A stretch of 64,000 nt of DNA. It comes from Anaerolinea thermolimosa. Its GTDB lineage: Bacteria; Chloroflexota; Anaerolineae; Anaerolineales; Anaerolineaceae. The position numbers and the translations under genes are program-made. Under the pieces are notes generated by a model. It searched no databases. It saw only the letters and a list, made by a program, of their open reading frames with translations, and was not told where the DNA came from. How positions within the stretch are numbered: the stretch's first letter is position 1; each line of letters begins with the position of its first letter. The stretch lies in the NCBI RefSeq assembly GCF_001050195.2, contig NZ_DF967965.1:742885-806884 (forward strand), in the 5' to 3' direction. Of the stretch, positions 37,421 through 47,053 are shown piece after piece.

Positions 37421-38074
37421 ATGAAACGTACTATTTTATGGGGATCGGCCGGGTTGAGTTTTCTGGCCTTTGCGTTGATTGGCTTTCTCCTGGCCTATCG
37501 GGCTGACTCGTTATCCCGATTACCTCTGGCGCGAAGAATCGCCCTTCAGGAGCGTCAGAACAATCTTCTTCTCGTGCATGTAGATGACCTCAAGTCGCAG
37601 CAGCCCGTTTTGCGTTCGGTCTGGGTGATCTTGCGATACCGTTCGGAAAGCCAAACCGCGCTTACTTTTTTACGTTTGTACCCCGATTCTGATGTGCCTC
37701 AGCGGGGACAGAAAATAAGTCAGGCTTTTGGCCTTACCAACCGGGGAGAACCTGCGCCGGGTTTTCTCAGAAGACTGGAAGAGCAGGGGGTGAAAACCTC
37801 GGCTTTCTTTGTAGTGGATGATGAAGGCATGAGCCAGGTCGGCGCCTGGGTTCAGAGCACCTTTGGAAAAGTGAACACGTCAGAGGATGCGGACATTTTA
37901 CAATGGGGATGTGCTGTATTGAACTCAGAGCCGAAAATGAGCCTGCCCGACTTTAACTGGCTAACCTTTACCGAGCATTTGCAAACGAACCTTGCATTTG
38001 ATGATTTGATGGCCGAATGGAGTGGCCTGATTTCTTCTCATTCCCCGCTGCGTTGTGAGCTTGCAAGCCAGTAA
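37421..38074 (+). CDS. Membrane-anchored extracytoplasmic protein
   Basis: A 217-residue protein with an N-terminal membrane anchor (LWGSAGLSFLAFALIGFLLAY). The external part begins NNLLLVHVDDL and continues with LRSVWVILRYRSESQTALTFLRLYPDS. This is distantly reminiscent of the LytR-CpsA-Psr (LCP) phosphotransferase core, but the arginines that bind the pyrophosphate are not clear, so I do not assign it. It is the last gene of the ftsZ transcript, before a strong terminator. Confidence 0.5.
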   Translation: MKRTILWGSAGLSFLAFALIGFLLAYRADSLSRLPLARRIALQERQNNLLLVHVDDLKSQQPVLRSVWVILRYRSESQTALTFLRLYPDSDVPQRGQKISQAFGLTNRGEPAPGFLRRLEEQGVKTSAFFVVDDEGMSQVGAWVQSTFGKVNTSEDADILQWGCAVLNSEPKMSLPDFNWLTFTEHLQTNLAFDDLMAEWSGLISSHSPLRCELASQ

Positions 38075-38095
38075 AGAGTTTTATGAGTAAAAACG

Positions 38096-38145
38096 GACGC
38101 AACTCTGGATGAGGGGGGCATCCAGAGCTGCGTCGATTGTTATTA
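38096..38145 (+). terminator. Rho-independent terminator of the ftsZ cluster
   Basis: A 16-bp stem with one mismatch: GACGCAACTCTGGATG (38096-38111) and CATCCAGAGCTGCGTC (38119-38134), followed by a T-rich stretch (GATTGTTATTATATT). Confidence 0.85.
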
Positions 38146-38300
38146 TATTCCAATTTTCTGGTTTGTGAAGGGTTTTTGGGGGTTCTAATTCAACTCTTAA
38201 TGAGATAACAATCCTCCATTTTGAAGAGCGAACGTTCTCTGGCGTCATTTGCGTATGGATGGCTCATCTCAGAAGGGATGGGGAGAGTTCGTGGATCGCG

Positions 38301-39038
38301 TTATCTGCGGAAGACTCCCAGCAGCAGGAGGATACCGGTGGCAATGATGAAAATTGGGAAGAGAAGATTCCAATCCAGCCCGGTAAGGGCGATCACCCCG
38401 ACTACTCCAAAGGTAAATGTAGTCAGGAGGTTGCTGATGGCGGCCCATTTAAAACCGTTGCCCGATGCCAGCAGCCGAAATGCTGTGAGGATACCTCCGA
38501 AAGCCGGGATGAGGATGGCAACGGCCCACCAGTTAGGAAGAATCACAGCAGGGTTGAAAATGCCGAGCTGGTTAAGTAGAAAGCCGACGCCGAGGAACAA
38601 CGCCCCTAAACCGCTCCATCCAATCCAGGGACGATGAAGGCGAAGGGCCAGAGGACGTTCGCGTTCGGAGCTTCCCGGAAGGGGGAAGCCGTTGAGGATT
38701 AATACCATGCCTGGCACGATCACAACCAGAGGCCACCAGATCGCCCAATCCAGGTTGGCAAGGAACATGACTGCGATGGTAAGGAGAAGCAGGCTTCCAT
38801 TGAGGCTGCCACGCACACTTTCGTTAATGCTTCCGGTGTTTTGGTAGATCAGCCAGCCGGTTGAGAGGGCGCCAAGCGCAGGGATGAGAAGAAATAAAGC
38901 CCACCAGTTTCGGAACTCAAAAGCAGTAAAACGCTGTAACAGGAGCAGGAAACCAGCCAGGATCAGTATGAATCCCAAAAAGATGCGGTTTCGGCGACGG
39001 CGATTACCTGCATTGGATGGGGGAATGGCGTTGGTCAT
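38301..39038 (-). CDS. Polytopic membrane protein, DUF5668/LiaI-LiaF-like
   Basis: A 245-residue integral membrane protein with about seven to eight helices arranged as two similar halves. Each half has a WWAxxLLIP element (FRNWWALFLLIPALGAL; LPNWWAVAILIPAFGGI) and the end repeats LLFPIFIIATGILLLLG. This WWP-type pattern is typical of DUF5668 and the membrane part of LiaI/LiaF-type proteins. The DNA-exposed N-terminus is basic (GNRRRRNR). A GTG at 39044 would add two residues. Function unknown, perhaps envelope-stress related. Confidence 0.7.
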   Translation of the reverse strand: MTNAIPPSNAGNRRRRNRIFLGFILILAGFLLLLQRFTAFEFRNWWALFLLIPALGALSTGWLIYQNTGSINESVRGSLNGSLLLLTIAVMFLANLDWAIWWPLVVIVPGMVLILNGFPLPGSSERERPLALRLHRPWIGWSGLGALFLGVGFLLNQLGIFNPAVILPNWWAVAILIPAFGGILTAFRLLASGNGFKWAAISNLLTTFTFGVVGVIALTGLDWNLLFPIFIIATGILLLLGVFRR

Positions 39039-39161
39039 ATACACCTCGAAGTAGAGAACCTGAAGATCTTTTGAATGGATATACGTCTGCTTCTCTTAAA
39101 AAGTTGTATCGGTTGGATGCACATCATGTAGAATTGGATAACTCTATTTTGGGGAGTCAGC

Positions 39162-40760
39162 ATGGCTGAAGGCAAAGATGACACGACGATCAAGGCAACC
39201 CGTTTGGATGTTTTTGTAGGAGCCCTGTTATTTCTCCTCGCCAGCATTCTGTATCTCCGCACGCTGGCACCCTCGCTGCTCCTGGGAGACAGTGCCGAGT
39301 TTCAGGCGCTCTCATACACCCCGGGACTGGCCCATGCTACAAGTTACCCGATTTATCTGCTTCTGGGCAGGCTTTTTGTTTTGTTGCCGTTTGAAAGTGT
39401 AGCCTACCGGGTGAATTTGCTTTCGGCCATCATGGCCTCACTGACGCTGGTTTTCATGTTTGCCATTGGGCGAAACCTCGGCGCCGGGAGGCTGGCAAGC
39501 CTGGCAGGACCGGTGGCTTTAGGGATCAGCTTTATTTTCTGGTGGCATGCTGTTATTGCAGAGGTTTATACGGCAGGAGCGGCGTTTCTTAGTGCCGTTC
39601 TCTGGTTGGTCTTGTTGTGGAAGAATACGGGGAAGGTTCGGTTTCTGTTTCTGGCGGGATTGCTCGGGGGGTTAAGCCTTGGGGTGCATAATACCGTCGT
39701 TCTTGTAGCACCCGGAATCTTTCTCTTCTTATTACTCACCCGCTGTGACAGGCGGGGGTGGGTTGGAGCAATCGCCGGAGCGGTGGCAGGGGTGTTGCTC
39801 TTTCTGGCGGCTTTTTTTATTCTGGATTCTTACCAAACGCCGGCAACCTTTACCGAAGTGGTGCGCCCCATGAACGATCTATGGGGGTATCGATGGGAAG
39901 ATTTTAATTCGCCTCTTCGTCGCTTCGAGTATCTTTTCCTGGCCGCCCAGTGGCGCAGACAGATGTTTAGCATGTCTCCACCTGAGGTGGAGGCTCATGT
40001 ACAGGGATATTTCAGCCGGTTAACCGAGTGGTTCCCATGGCCAGTGGTGATTCTGGCGGTTGCAGGTTGGGCGGCTTTGTTCATCCGATCTCTCTGGGGG
40101 AAAAAAGGCGGCTGGCCGGAGGGTCTTCTCCTCGGGGTGGGTTGGCTTGGGATAATCGTATATATCGTTAACTACAATATTGGCGATATTGAGACGTTCT
40201 ACATCTCCAGCTACGTCCTTCTTTTCAGTCTCACAGGTGTGGGAATTTCCTGGCCGGGCGCTTGGCTGGGAAAGGCCTTAAAAAAGCCACAACTGGGAAT
40301 GCTCATAACCGGGTTCATGGGGGTGTTTGCGCTGACATTTGCTCTGTTACCGTCCATCCATCGGATAACGACGGCCTGGGAAGAAAAACGTATCAGCTTT
40401 TTGCTGGGGAGTGGGCAGGAATGGTATCCGTACCCGATTCAGTACCCGCAATCGCCGTTATGGACGGCGGAAAACATCGTGAACCATTTAGAGCCCAATG
40501 CCATCCTCTTTACAAGCTGGGACAAGCTGTACGGCGTGTGGTACGCGGCCAGTGTAAACCATAACCGCAGTGATTTGCGTATTCATGAGATGTATCCCTT
40601 TGGGAGCGATGGCAGGCTCTCTCCGCAGACTCTGGAATATCTCCGAAAGAATTTGGGTAAGCACCCCATCTACTTTACTCAAAATGACCCGGTTCTGGAG
40701 AGTCTGGGTCATCTGCAAATGGTAGATGGAGATATTCCCCTGTTTCTTTTGAAGCCATGA
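39162..40760 (+). CDS. DUF2723-family membrane protein, GT-C-like
   Basis: A 532-residue protein with about ten transmembrane helices and a soluble C-terminal domain (about 430-532). The first external loop has LAPSLLLGDSAEFQAL, in which the acidic pair matches the catalytic loop of GT-C glycosyltransferases. HATSYPIYLLLGRLF and GVHNTVV follow. DUF2723 proteins are related to protein O-mannosyltransferases. The C-terminal part carries ILFTSWDKLYGVWYA. It likely transfers a lipid-linked sugar to protein or glycan, but no substrate can be inferred. Confidence 0.78.
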   Translation: MAEGKDDTTIKATRLDVFVGALLFLLASILYLRTLAPSLLLGDSAEFQALSYTPGLAHATSYPIYLLLGRLFVLLPFESVAYRVNLLSAIMASLTLVFMFAIGRNLGAGRLASLAGPVALGISFIFWWHAVIAEVYTAGAAFLSAVLWLVLLWKNTGKVRFLFLAGLLGGLSLGVHNTVVLVAPGIFLFLLLTRCDRRGWVGAIAGAVAGVLLFLAAFFILDSYQTPATFTEVVRPMNDLWGYRWEDFNSPLRRFEYLFLAAQWRRQMFSMSPPEVEAHVQGYFSRLTEWFPWPVVILAVAGWAALFIRSLWGKKGGWPEGLLLGVGWLGIIVYIVNYNIGDIETFYISSYVLLFSLTGVGISWPGAWLGKALKKPQLGMLITGFMGVFALTFALLPSIHRITTAWEEKRISFLLGSGQEWYPYPIQYPQSPLWTAENIVNHLEPNAILFTSWDKLYGVWYAASVNHNRSDLRIHEMYPFGSDGRLSPQTLEYLRKNLGKHPIYFTQNDPVLESLGHLQMVDGDIPLFLLKP

Positions 40761-40782
40761 GCTTTTCTGTGGTGCGGTTGGT

Positions 40783-42255
40783 TTAATTGCCCGGAATGGG
40801 TCTGGCACGAAGCGCTTGACGGAGGTTCGAAGACTGCTGGATACTGAGGAAAGCAGTAACCCCGTACCCCAGCGCATAAAGGAGCAGGAAGGGCACAATT
40901 TGCGGAGCGCGATGGAGTGCGATAGAGGCTGTTCCTAACCCATAAAGGCAGAAGAACATCTCCCAGTAGGTCGCCTGGTCGAGGGGGAGGGCATAATCGG
41001 CGTGCTTCGCATTGGCGGCGGCGAATTTGGGAGTTCGAACAAATGGACTCTGCCGCCCGGTGAAGGCTTCCCAGGCTGCACGGGTAAGGGTCACGGACAG
41101 CCCTATGCTAATCAGGGAAAGCAACGGGTAATAGAGTACAAAGTTTTTCCAGTCGCGTCTCAGCGAGACCTGGGAATAGAAAATGGCGATGGGCGGGATG
41201 AAGGCGACCACGCTGAGGAAAGCCAGGTTGATAGGTAAATTGCCATGGAGGAAGATCACCGGCAGGGATAGCAGGAAGGAGAGCAACATCAAGGGGCTGG
41301 CCAGGTACATACTCAAATGAACAAGGCCACCCAATTTGTGTAGGGGTGGTCGGCGTGAGGTGATGATTTTCCAGTCCAGCTTAATCAGGGTCTGAAGGAT
41401 GCCCTTGGCCCAACGGAATTGCTGTTGCTTGAACGCCAGAATGGTGGCGGGTAATTCGCCCGGTGCGGTGACATCGGGTCGGTACACGATCTTCCAGCCC
41501 TGAAGCTGTGCTCGGTAGGACAGATCGGTGTCTTCAACGAGCGTGTCACTTTGCCACCCACCAGCCTCTTCAATACACTGCCGGCGCAAAATACACCCGG
41601 AACCATTGCTATTCATTAACATTCCACTGCGGCTGCGGGCAATCTGATCTATGGCGAAATGCAGGTCTAATCCTAAAGCAATGATGTGAGTGATGGCATT
41701 CTGATCACGGTTCAGGTGTTCCCAGCGGGCCTGAACAATGCCCACACGGGGGTCTCTTAAAAATTCAGGCACCAGGCGTTTGAGAAAATCAGACGGGGGG
41801 ATGAAATCGGCATCAAAGATTGCCACCAGATCGCCGGAAGCATGGCGTAACCCTTCGGCCAGTGCCCCGGCTTTAAAGCCAGTTCGGTTGTCGCGGTGAA
41901 GGTATTGAATGTTGATTCCGCGCTCGCGGTGAACATTGACCATCGTCTCAGCAATCAGGCTGGTCTGGTCGGTTGAATCGTCCAGCACCTGAATGGTCAG
42001 ACGGTCGCGGGGGTAATCAAGCGCGACGGCAGCATTGATGAGCCGTTCGACCACAAAACGCTCGTTGTAAACAGGCAGTTGAACCAGCACCGATGGGTAC
42101 TCGGTGAGGTCGGTGGAGGTGGGGATTTGCGGCGGTCTTCGATGGAAGATCGCCAGGATCAAGAGGATCAAAATGTTCAGGCTGAACAGCGCCAGAACAA
42201 TATTGAGCACTGCATAGACCCAGGCCAGTTTATGAAAGATGGATAACCATGCCAT
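40783..42255 (-). CDS. Membrane glycosyltransferase family 2 (cellulose-synthase-like)
   Basis: A 490-residue processive-type GT2. One N-terminal helix pair (about 10-40) is followed by the GT-A domain: VLVQLPVYNE, QVLDDSTDQT (first Asp), AIFDADFIPP (DxD), TLVEDTDLSYRAQLQGW (third Asp) and QQFRWAKG (QxxRW). Three to five transmembrane helices follow. The QxxRW motif marks polymerising enzymes such as cellulose or mannan synthases, or beta-glucan lipid synthases. It lacks a PilZ domain. It is convergent with the DUF2723 gene 22 bp away; the two may act in the same envelope polysaccharide pathway. Confidence 0.85.
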   Translation of the reverse strand: MAWLSIFHKLAWVYAVLNIVLALFSLNILILLILAIFHRRPPQIPTSTDLTEYPSVLVQLPVYNERFVVERLINAAVALDYPRDRLTIQVLDDSTDQTSLIAETMVNVHRERGINIQYLHRDNRTGFKAGALAEGLRHASGDLVAIFDADFIPPSDFLKRLVPEFLRDPRVGIVQARWEHLNRDQNAITHIIALGLDLHFAIDQIARSRSGMLMNSNGSGCILRRQCIEEAGGWQSDTLVEDTDLSYRAQLQGWKIVYRPDVTAPGELPATILAFKQQQFRWAKGILQTLIKLDWKIITSRRPPLHKLGGLVHLSMYLASPLMLLSFLLSLPVIFLHGNLPINLAFLSVVAFIPPIAIFYSQVSLRRDWKNFVLYYPLLSLISIGLSVTLTRAAWEAFTGRQSPFVRTPKFAAANAKHADYALPLDQATYWEMFFCLYGLGTASIALHRAPQIVPFLLLYALGYGVTAFLSIQQSSNLRQALRARPIPGN

Positions 42256-42510
42256 AATGTCAAAACTCCTGCTGCCGAATTATACTTCAACAGGGTAGGG
42301 TTTTAACTGGTTGGTAGATTCCACTAGCATTTGTATGTTACTCCACTTTAATATGAAATGTATTAAAAGGACTCTGGCGGAAATGCATACGAAAAGGCGG
42401 GCAGGGAATAGAGGATTCCATGGTGAATCAGATATCTGCCGGGAAACCCGGGAAGCCGGGCAGGCGAAATGAGGTACACTTGGATTAATTCCAGATAAGG
42501 AGGTGCTGAA

Positions 42511-43041
42511 ATGTCGATTGATGAAACCCGGGCAAGAATTAAGGCGAGCCTGTGGCAGGCTATCGCTCAAAGTGGGGTCAATTTATCCTCGCTGGGTGAA
42601 GAAGATCAAAATCGGCTGGTGGAGACGATCACCGATAAGATGCTTCTGGTCATCAATGATTTTCTCGACGATGCTGGGGCCGCTTTACCTTCTCAGGTGG
42701 ATTTAGGAGAAGAAGAGAAGATTTTGTGGGAGGGACGTCCGTTTCTATCTCTGGTTGAACGTTATGTGTTAACCAGTGAGCGCATTAAAGTCACCACCGG
42801 ATTGCTGGGCAGAGCGATTGAAAATTACGAGTTGATCCGCGTTCAGGATATGGATGTGCAACAGAATGCAGGAGAGCGGTTGCTGGGAATTGGCGATGTG
42901 CACATTCGGGGCGCCGACCCCTCGAACCCTGAGCTGGTATTGCGCAATATTCGCGATCCTCAGGAGGTATACGAAATATTGCGGCGGGCGTGGCTGGAAG
43001 CGCGGCGAAAATATGGCCTGATTTTCCGGGAGGAGATGTAA
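42511..43041 (+). CDS. Bacterial PH-domain protein
   Basis: A 176-residue soluble protein. The N-terminal 70 residues are helical. The rest is a bacterial pleckstrin-homology-like (bPH2/YdbS) domain: EEKILWEGRPFLSLVERYVL, SERIKVTTGLLGRAIENYEL, VQQNAGERLLGIGDVHIRG and DPQEVYEILRRAW. No transmembrane helix is present, unlike most bPH2 proteins. The SD AAGGAGGTGC is strong and a TACACT -10 lies 37 bp before the start. It precedes the adenosine deaminase gene by 20 bp. Confidence 0.75.
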   Translation: MSIDETRARIKASLWQAIAQSGVNLSSLGEEDQNRLVETITDKMLLVINDFLDDAGAALPSQVDLGEEEKILWEGRPFLSLVERYVLTSERIKVTTGLLGRAIENYELIRVQDMDVQQNAGERLLGIGDVHIRGADPSNPELVLRNIRDPQEVYEILRRAWLEARRKYGLIFREEM

Positions 43042-43061
43042 TTTCTCTTGAGGATAGCGGC

Positions 43062-44075
43062 ATGAAATGCTTTGACCCACTTTACAACACGATGCCCAAG
43101 GTTGAGTTGCACTGCCACCTGGAGGGCTCCATTCGAACGAATACACTCTTTGAGATAGCCAGAGATGCCGGGTTACCTTTGCCTGCTGAAGATGCAGACC
43201 ATCTGGAGCCTTTTGTGAGGGTGTATGAGCAGATGGATGATCTACAGTCGGTATTGAATGCTTTTGCCCTGGCACAAAACAGCTTCACGTCGCCAGCTGT
43301 GGTGGAACGAATCGCGTATGAGCTGTTTGAAGATGCGGCACGGCAGAACATCCGCCTTTTTGAGGTTCGTTTTTCTCCTGACTGGGTGTTTAGCCGTCAC
43401 CAGGTAGACTGGGATGCTGCGCTGGAGGGAATCTTGCGTGCCAGAGAACGGGCTGAGGCGCAGTTGGGAATGGCAATCGGGTTGATCGTAATCACTTCCC
43501 GCAGTCTGGGAGTTGAATCCTGTAAAAGAACGGTGGACTGGGCCATCCGACATAAAGATGTACTCTGTGGTGTTGACCTGGCTGATGGAGAACGTGAGCA
43601 TCCCATCCGTGAGTTTTCCCGAGAGATGTTGCGCGCCAGGGACGCAGGCCTGAAAATTACGGTGCATAGCGGAGAAGATACCCCGGCATCTTTTGTGATG
43701 GATACGATCCGGGCGGTGAATCCAGAGCGAATTGGGCATGGTATTCACATTATTGAGGATGATGCCGCGGTCGAAATGGTGAAAGAACGGGGTATCACGC
43801 TGGAGGTGAACCCCTGGAGCAATTACCTGACGCGTTCTGTGAAGAGCATTGAAGAACATCCACTCAAGCAGTTGTTTGATCGGGGGATCAAAGTCACGAT
43901 CAATTCAGATGATCCGGAATTATTGAATACCAATTTAAATAATGAGTATCGTATTGCGCATGAGGTGCTGGGGATGAGCCTGGAAGAGATTGCGGCCTGC
44001 AACCGTTTTGCTCTGGAGGCGTCTTTCTTGCCTGACGAGACGAAACGGATGATGATGGAGCAATGGTTTTCTTGA
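43062..44075 (+). CDS. add: Adenosine deaminase
   Basis: A zinc amidohydrolase that deaminates adenosine (or deoxyadenosine) to inosine. The 337 residues start at the ATG at 43062 (GAGG upstream). The metal and catalytic motifs are KVELHCHLEGSI, the acid/base in ITVHSGEDTPAS, RIGHGIHI, and the final Asp pair in ITINSDDPELL (written as VTINSDDPELL here). Its partner use of adenosine competes with AdoK at 1418. Some add-like proteins act on adenine or aminofutalosine, so specificity is inferred. Co-transcribed with the PH-domain gene. Confidence 0.85.
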   Translation: MKCFDPLYNTMPKVELHCHLEGSIRTNTLFEIARDAGLPLPAEDADHLEPFVRVYEQMDDLQSVLNAFALAQNSFTSPAVVERIAYELFEDAARQNIRLFEVRFSPDWVFSRHQVDWDAALEGILRARERAEAQLGMAIGLIVITSRSLGVESCKRTVDWAIRHKDVLCGVDLADGEREHPIREFSREMLRARDAGLKITVHSGEDTPASFVMDTIRAVNPERIGHGIHIIEDDAAVEMVKERGITLEVNPWSNYLTRSVKSIEEHPLKQLFDRGIKVTINSDDPELLNTNLNNEYRIAHEVLGMSLEEIAACNRFALEASFLPDETKRMMMEQWFS

Positions 44076-44167
44076 AATCGAGAAGTATTTTACTTGCCTG
44101 AAGGTGGAATAATGGCTTTAAGGGTTACTGGTTAGTTTTCACGATTGAAAAACAACCCGGTTAAGAG

Positions 44168-44200
44168 AGGCTGGCCAGACTTCTTCGGGCCAGCCTTTGT
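44168..44200 (+). terminator. Rho-independent terminator after add
   Basis: Stem AGGCTGGCC (44168-44176) with GGCCAGCCT (44188-44196) and a T-run TTTGTATT. It lies in the 254-bp gap between add and the chemoreceptor; nothing else is seen there. Confidence 0.78.
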
Positions 44201-44329
44201 ATTCCGGCAGATTGGGGCGTTTTTAGCCCATTTTTCTGGATTGTTAATGGCTATTTTATTCCTTCTCTTCCACGGAATCGGTAGACTCCCTCTGGCTTGA
44301 AAGTACATTTTTTACCTTGGGAGAAAAGA

Positions 44330-46690
44330 ATGAAATTCAAAACCAGGCTTATCCTCTTTGTGATCATTCTATTAACGGTAACGGTAGGATTAACAGCTTC
44401 ATGGCTAACGGTGAATTCACAAAATGCTTTCTACGACCAGATGAAAGAGAATGGGAGGGTTATTGCTTCTAATCTTGCTTCGGCTTCACGCTATGCGGCC
44501 AGTATTCCCAAAAAAGTAGACCATCTGGTTGGTCAACAGATGGTAGCGCAGGCTCAAATAGCGGCTCAATTAATCAAACTGGCCCAGGAGCTTCAGTACA
44601 CACCCGCTCAGACCAATAAAATTCTCCAGGAAATTACTGCAAAGTCTGATCTTGAAGAGTTTTGGATCACGGATGAACAAGGCGTGGTGGTTTTCAGTAA
44701 TTTTGATGTGCCCTTTAAGTTTTCGCCGGATCCCAAAGAACAACCGCAGGCGTATGTGTTTTACCAGCTCCTCAAAGAGGAAAACGGAGTGGTCATTCAG
44801 GATGCTATGCTGCGTGAGTTGGACGGCAAACCCTATAAATATGTGGGTGTTTCGGGGGTGGATCAGCCCCGGATTGTGCAGGTGGGGTACGAGGCCGCCT
44901 ATTTTGAAGAGCTTGACCGCGACCGGAACCTCAAACAACTCATGGATGAGATGGTGAAGAATGAACACGAGGTCATGGCAATTGTTGTAAAAAGTTCAAA
45001 CGCCGATACCCCGATTTTTGCCTCCGGTGGAGAGATAAACCTCGAAGATGCCACTGACCAGACATGGCAAAGCGAGGTGGAGGAGGCTTTGCAAAGTGGG
45101 AAAGAGCAATTTTACAAAGGGAAGGGGTATTTGAGGGTTACGGCTCCCACCCGTCTTTCAGGTGAAAATGTTGACGGGGTAATTTCGGTATACCTTTCTA
45201 CAGCCCGTGTCGAAGGGGCAGCGAAACAGATGATTGGGTCGGCCGTGGTGGTTTCGGGGGTAGTACTGGTCGTCGGGGCAGTGCTGGCTTTCCTGATCGC
45301 CCAATCGATGACCAAACCTTTGCAGTGGGTTACCCGAGCGGCGGAAGATCTGGCCAGTGGAGACCCTCAGCTTTCCAGTGTGGATTCACGAGCCTTGGCT
45401 GAAATTATCAGGCGGAGCGATGAATTGGGTCTGGTTGGCAGGGCATTTCAAGAGCTGGTGGAATATTTCAATGAGGTGGTTGCCGCTGCCGGCCGGATTG
45501 CAGGTGGGGATCTGCGGGTGGCATTTTCTGTGCGAGGAGAGAAAGATCAATTAGGAAAGGCCTTCCAGCAAATGATTACCCACCTGAGGGCAGCGGTTGA
45601 AAGTGTGGCAGTGAATTCCCGTCAGGTGAATGAGGCTTCGAATCAACTCGCTGTTGCCGCCGATCAGGCGCGTGAAGCCACAAACCAGATCGCAGTGGTT
45701 ATTTCGCAGGTGGCTCGGGGAACTGCTGAGCAGACCGAGTCTGTAACCCGTACGGCCTTTTCCGTCGATCAGATGGCAAAAGCCATCGATGGTATTGCCC
45801 GGGGGGCTCAGGAACAGAATATGGCAGTCAATCGAGTTTCTGAGATTGGTGCGTTGATCAACCAGACGATCGAACAGGTATCCGGAAACGCGGAGGCGGT
45901 GGCCCGTAACTCAGCTGAGGCTTCCCTTTCAGCCCGGGAAGGAGCCACAACGGTTAACCAGACGATTGAAGGAATGCGGGCGATACAATCCAAGGTGGGG
46001 CAATCGGCGGAAAAAGTCAAAGAAATGGGAAAACGTTCCGAGCAAATCGGGGTGATTGTTGAAACCATTGCAGACATCGCTTCGCAGACCAATTTGCTGG
46101 CATTAAATGCGGCTATTGAAGCGGCCCGGGCAGGTGAACAGGGGAAGGGATTCGCGGTGGTTGCGGATGAGGTGCGTAAACTCGCTGAGCGTTCTGCCAC
46201 TGCAACCCGCGAGATTGGAGAACTGGTAAGGGGAATTCAGGTTGCAGCCAGTGAAGCGGTCAATTCGATGGATGAAGGTGCCCATGAGGTAGAAAGTGGC
46301 GTGAGCCGCGCCAATGAGGCGGGGCTGGCACTGGAAAATATACTCAACAAATCAGAAGAAGTTTACCGTCAGGCAACCCTGGCTTCGAACGCAGTAGAAG
46401 AAATGAAACAGGCCATTCGTGATCTGGTCAGTGCGACCGAAACGGTTGCGGCAGTTGTGGAGGAAAACACGGCTGCGACGGAAGAAGTATCTGCTGGAAC
46501 GGGTGAAATTACCCGCTCTATGGAGAGTATTGCCAGTATCAGTGAGGAAAACAGCGCTGCCGTTCAGGAAGTGAGCGCGTCTACCGAGGAGATGAACGCT
46601 CAAATTGAAGAAGTAACCAACTCCGCTAAGAACCTTTCGCAAATGGCCGATGAGTTACAAAAAGTGGTAGCCAGATTTACCATCGAGTAA
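44330..46690 (+). CDS. Methyl-accepting chemotaxis protein
   Basis: A 786-residue transmembrane chemoreceptor, starting at the ATG at 44330 (GGGAG upstream). It has one helix at the N-terminus (about 8-28), a periplasmic sensor of about 260 residues with a dCache-like feel ([36 protein letters not shown]), and a second helix (about 303-325). A HAMP-like module follows, with a second HAMP around 390-440. The cytoplasmic signalling domain has its hairpin tip at [23 protein letters not shown] (two pieces, about 590-612). Long methylation helices rich in Glu/Gln end in [14 protein letters not shown]. No che gene is adjacent, so it must use a remote pathway. Confidence 0.93.
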   Translation: MKFKTRLILFVIILLTVTVGLTASWLTVNSQNAFYDQMKENGRVIASNLASASRYAASIPKKVDHLVGQQMVAQAQIAAQLIKLAQELQYTPAQTNKILQEITAKSDLEEFWITDEQGVVVFSNFDVPFKFSPDPKEQPQAYVFYQLLKEENGVVIQDAMLRELDGKPYKYVGVSGVDQPRIVQVGYEAAYFEELDRDRNLKQLMDEMVKNEHEVMAIVVKSSNADTPIFASGGEINLEDATDQTWQSEVEEALQSGKEQFYKGKGYLRVTAPTRLSGENVDGVISVYLSTARVEGAAKQMIGSAVVVSGVVLVVGAVLAFLIAQSMTKPLQWVTRAAEDLASGDPQLSSVDSRALAEIIRRSDELGLVGRAFQELVEYFNEVVAAAGRIAGGDLRVAFSVRGEKDQLGKAFQQMITHLRAAVESVAVNSRQVNEASNQLAVAADQAREATNQIAVVISQVARGTAEQTESVTRTAFSVDQMAKAIDGIARGAQEQNMAVNRVSEIGALINQTIEQVSGNAEAVARNSAEASLSAREGATTVNQTIEGMRAIQSKVGQSAEKVKEMGKRSEQIGVIVETIADIASQTNLLALNAAIEAARAGEQGKGFAVVADEVRKLAERSATATREIGELVRGIQVAASEAVNSMDEGAHEVESGVSRANEAGLALENILNKSEEVYRQATLASNAVEEMKQAIRDLVSATETVAAVVEENTAATEEVSAGTGEITRSMESIASISEENSAAVQEVSASTEEMNAQIEEVTNSAKNLSQMADELQKVVARFTIE

Positions 46691-46713
46691 AACAGGCCAC
46701 CCGAAAGAACGCT

Positions 46714-46758
46714 ACGGGAGAGAACAGGGCGTGATCAATTTGCTCTGTTCTCTCCCGT
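46714..46758 (+). terminator. Hairpin after the chemoreceptor gene
   Basis: A 14-bp perfect stem, ACGGGAGAGAACAG (46714-46727) with CTGTTCTCTCCCGT (46745-46758). There is no T-run after it, so it may be a transcript-end stabiliser or a Rho-dependent stop rather than a classical terminator. Confidence 0.5.
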
Positions 46759-46800
46759 GATTCATGCAAGAGAGGTTTGCCACTGGCAGGGACAGGAAAT

Positions 46801-46841
46801 AAAAAAGACCCCTTGTGTGCTGAGACACTGCACATAAAGGG
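46801..46841 (-). terminator. Original terminator of tRNA-Pro, now 7.6 kb from its gene
   Basis: On the minus strand CCCTTTATGTGC (from 46841) pairs with GCACACAAGGG, followed by six T residues (46801-46806). Before integration of the element this would have ended the tRNA-Pro transcript about 10 nt after the mature 3' end. Confidence 0.6.
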
Positions 46842-46848
46842 CCTCTGT

Positions 46849-46894
46849 GTCGGGGCGAAAGGATTTGAACCTTCGACCTCTTGCACCCCATGCA
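46849..46894 (-). repeat. Left attachment repeat (tRNA-Pro 3' fragment)
   Basis: Identical over 46 bp to 54475-54520. It holds the tRNA from the anticodon loop to the discriminator region but no 5' half, so it is not a functional tRNA. Confidence 0.92.
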
Positions 46895-46952
46895 TCAACC
46901 GGGACAAACGAACCTCCGGCTTCTTGCTATCGGTTTTCAGGTATGCAAGATA

Positions 46953-46964
46953 CCTGTGGTAGGC
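46953..46964 (+). repeat. Left 12-bp end repeat, candidate integrase arm site
   Basis: CCTGTGGTAGGC, found again as a perfect inverted copy at 54423-54434. It lies 58 bp inside the left attachment repeat. Confidence 0.6.
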
Positions 46965-47053
46965 GCATAAAATCAGGAAAGCAAGAGTACTACGCTTATT
47001 ATAGAAAGCCGCAAGCAGAAGTCAAGAATTTTTAAGGTTGCCATGAAAAAGCG

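Noticed and set aside
37421-38074. LytR-CpsA-Psr phosphotransferase
   Set aside because: Only a loose resemblance around NNLLLVHVDDL; the conserved arginines and aspartates of the LCP active site were not found.
46849-46894. A second tRNA-Pro gene at the left end of the element
   Set aside because: Only the 3' half is present; sequence upstream of the anticodon loop (46895 onward) cannot form the D-arm or acceptor stem.
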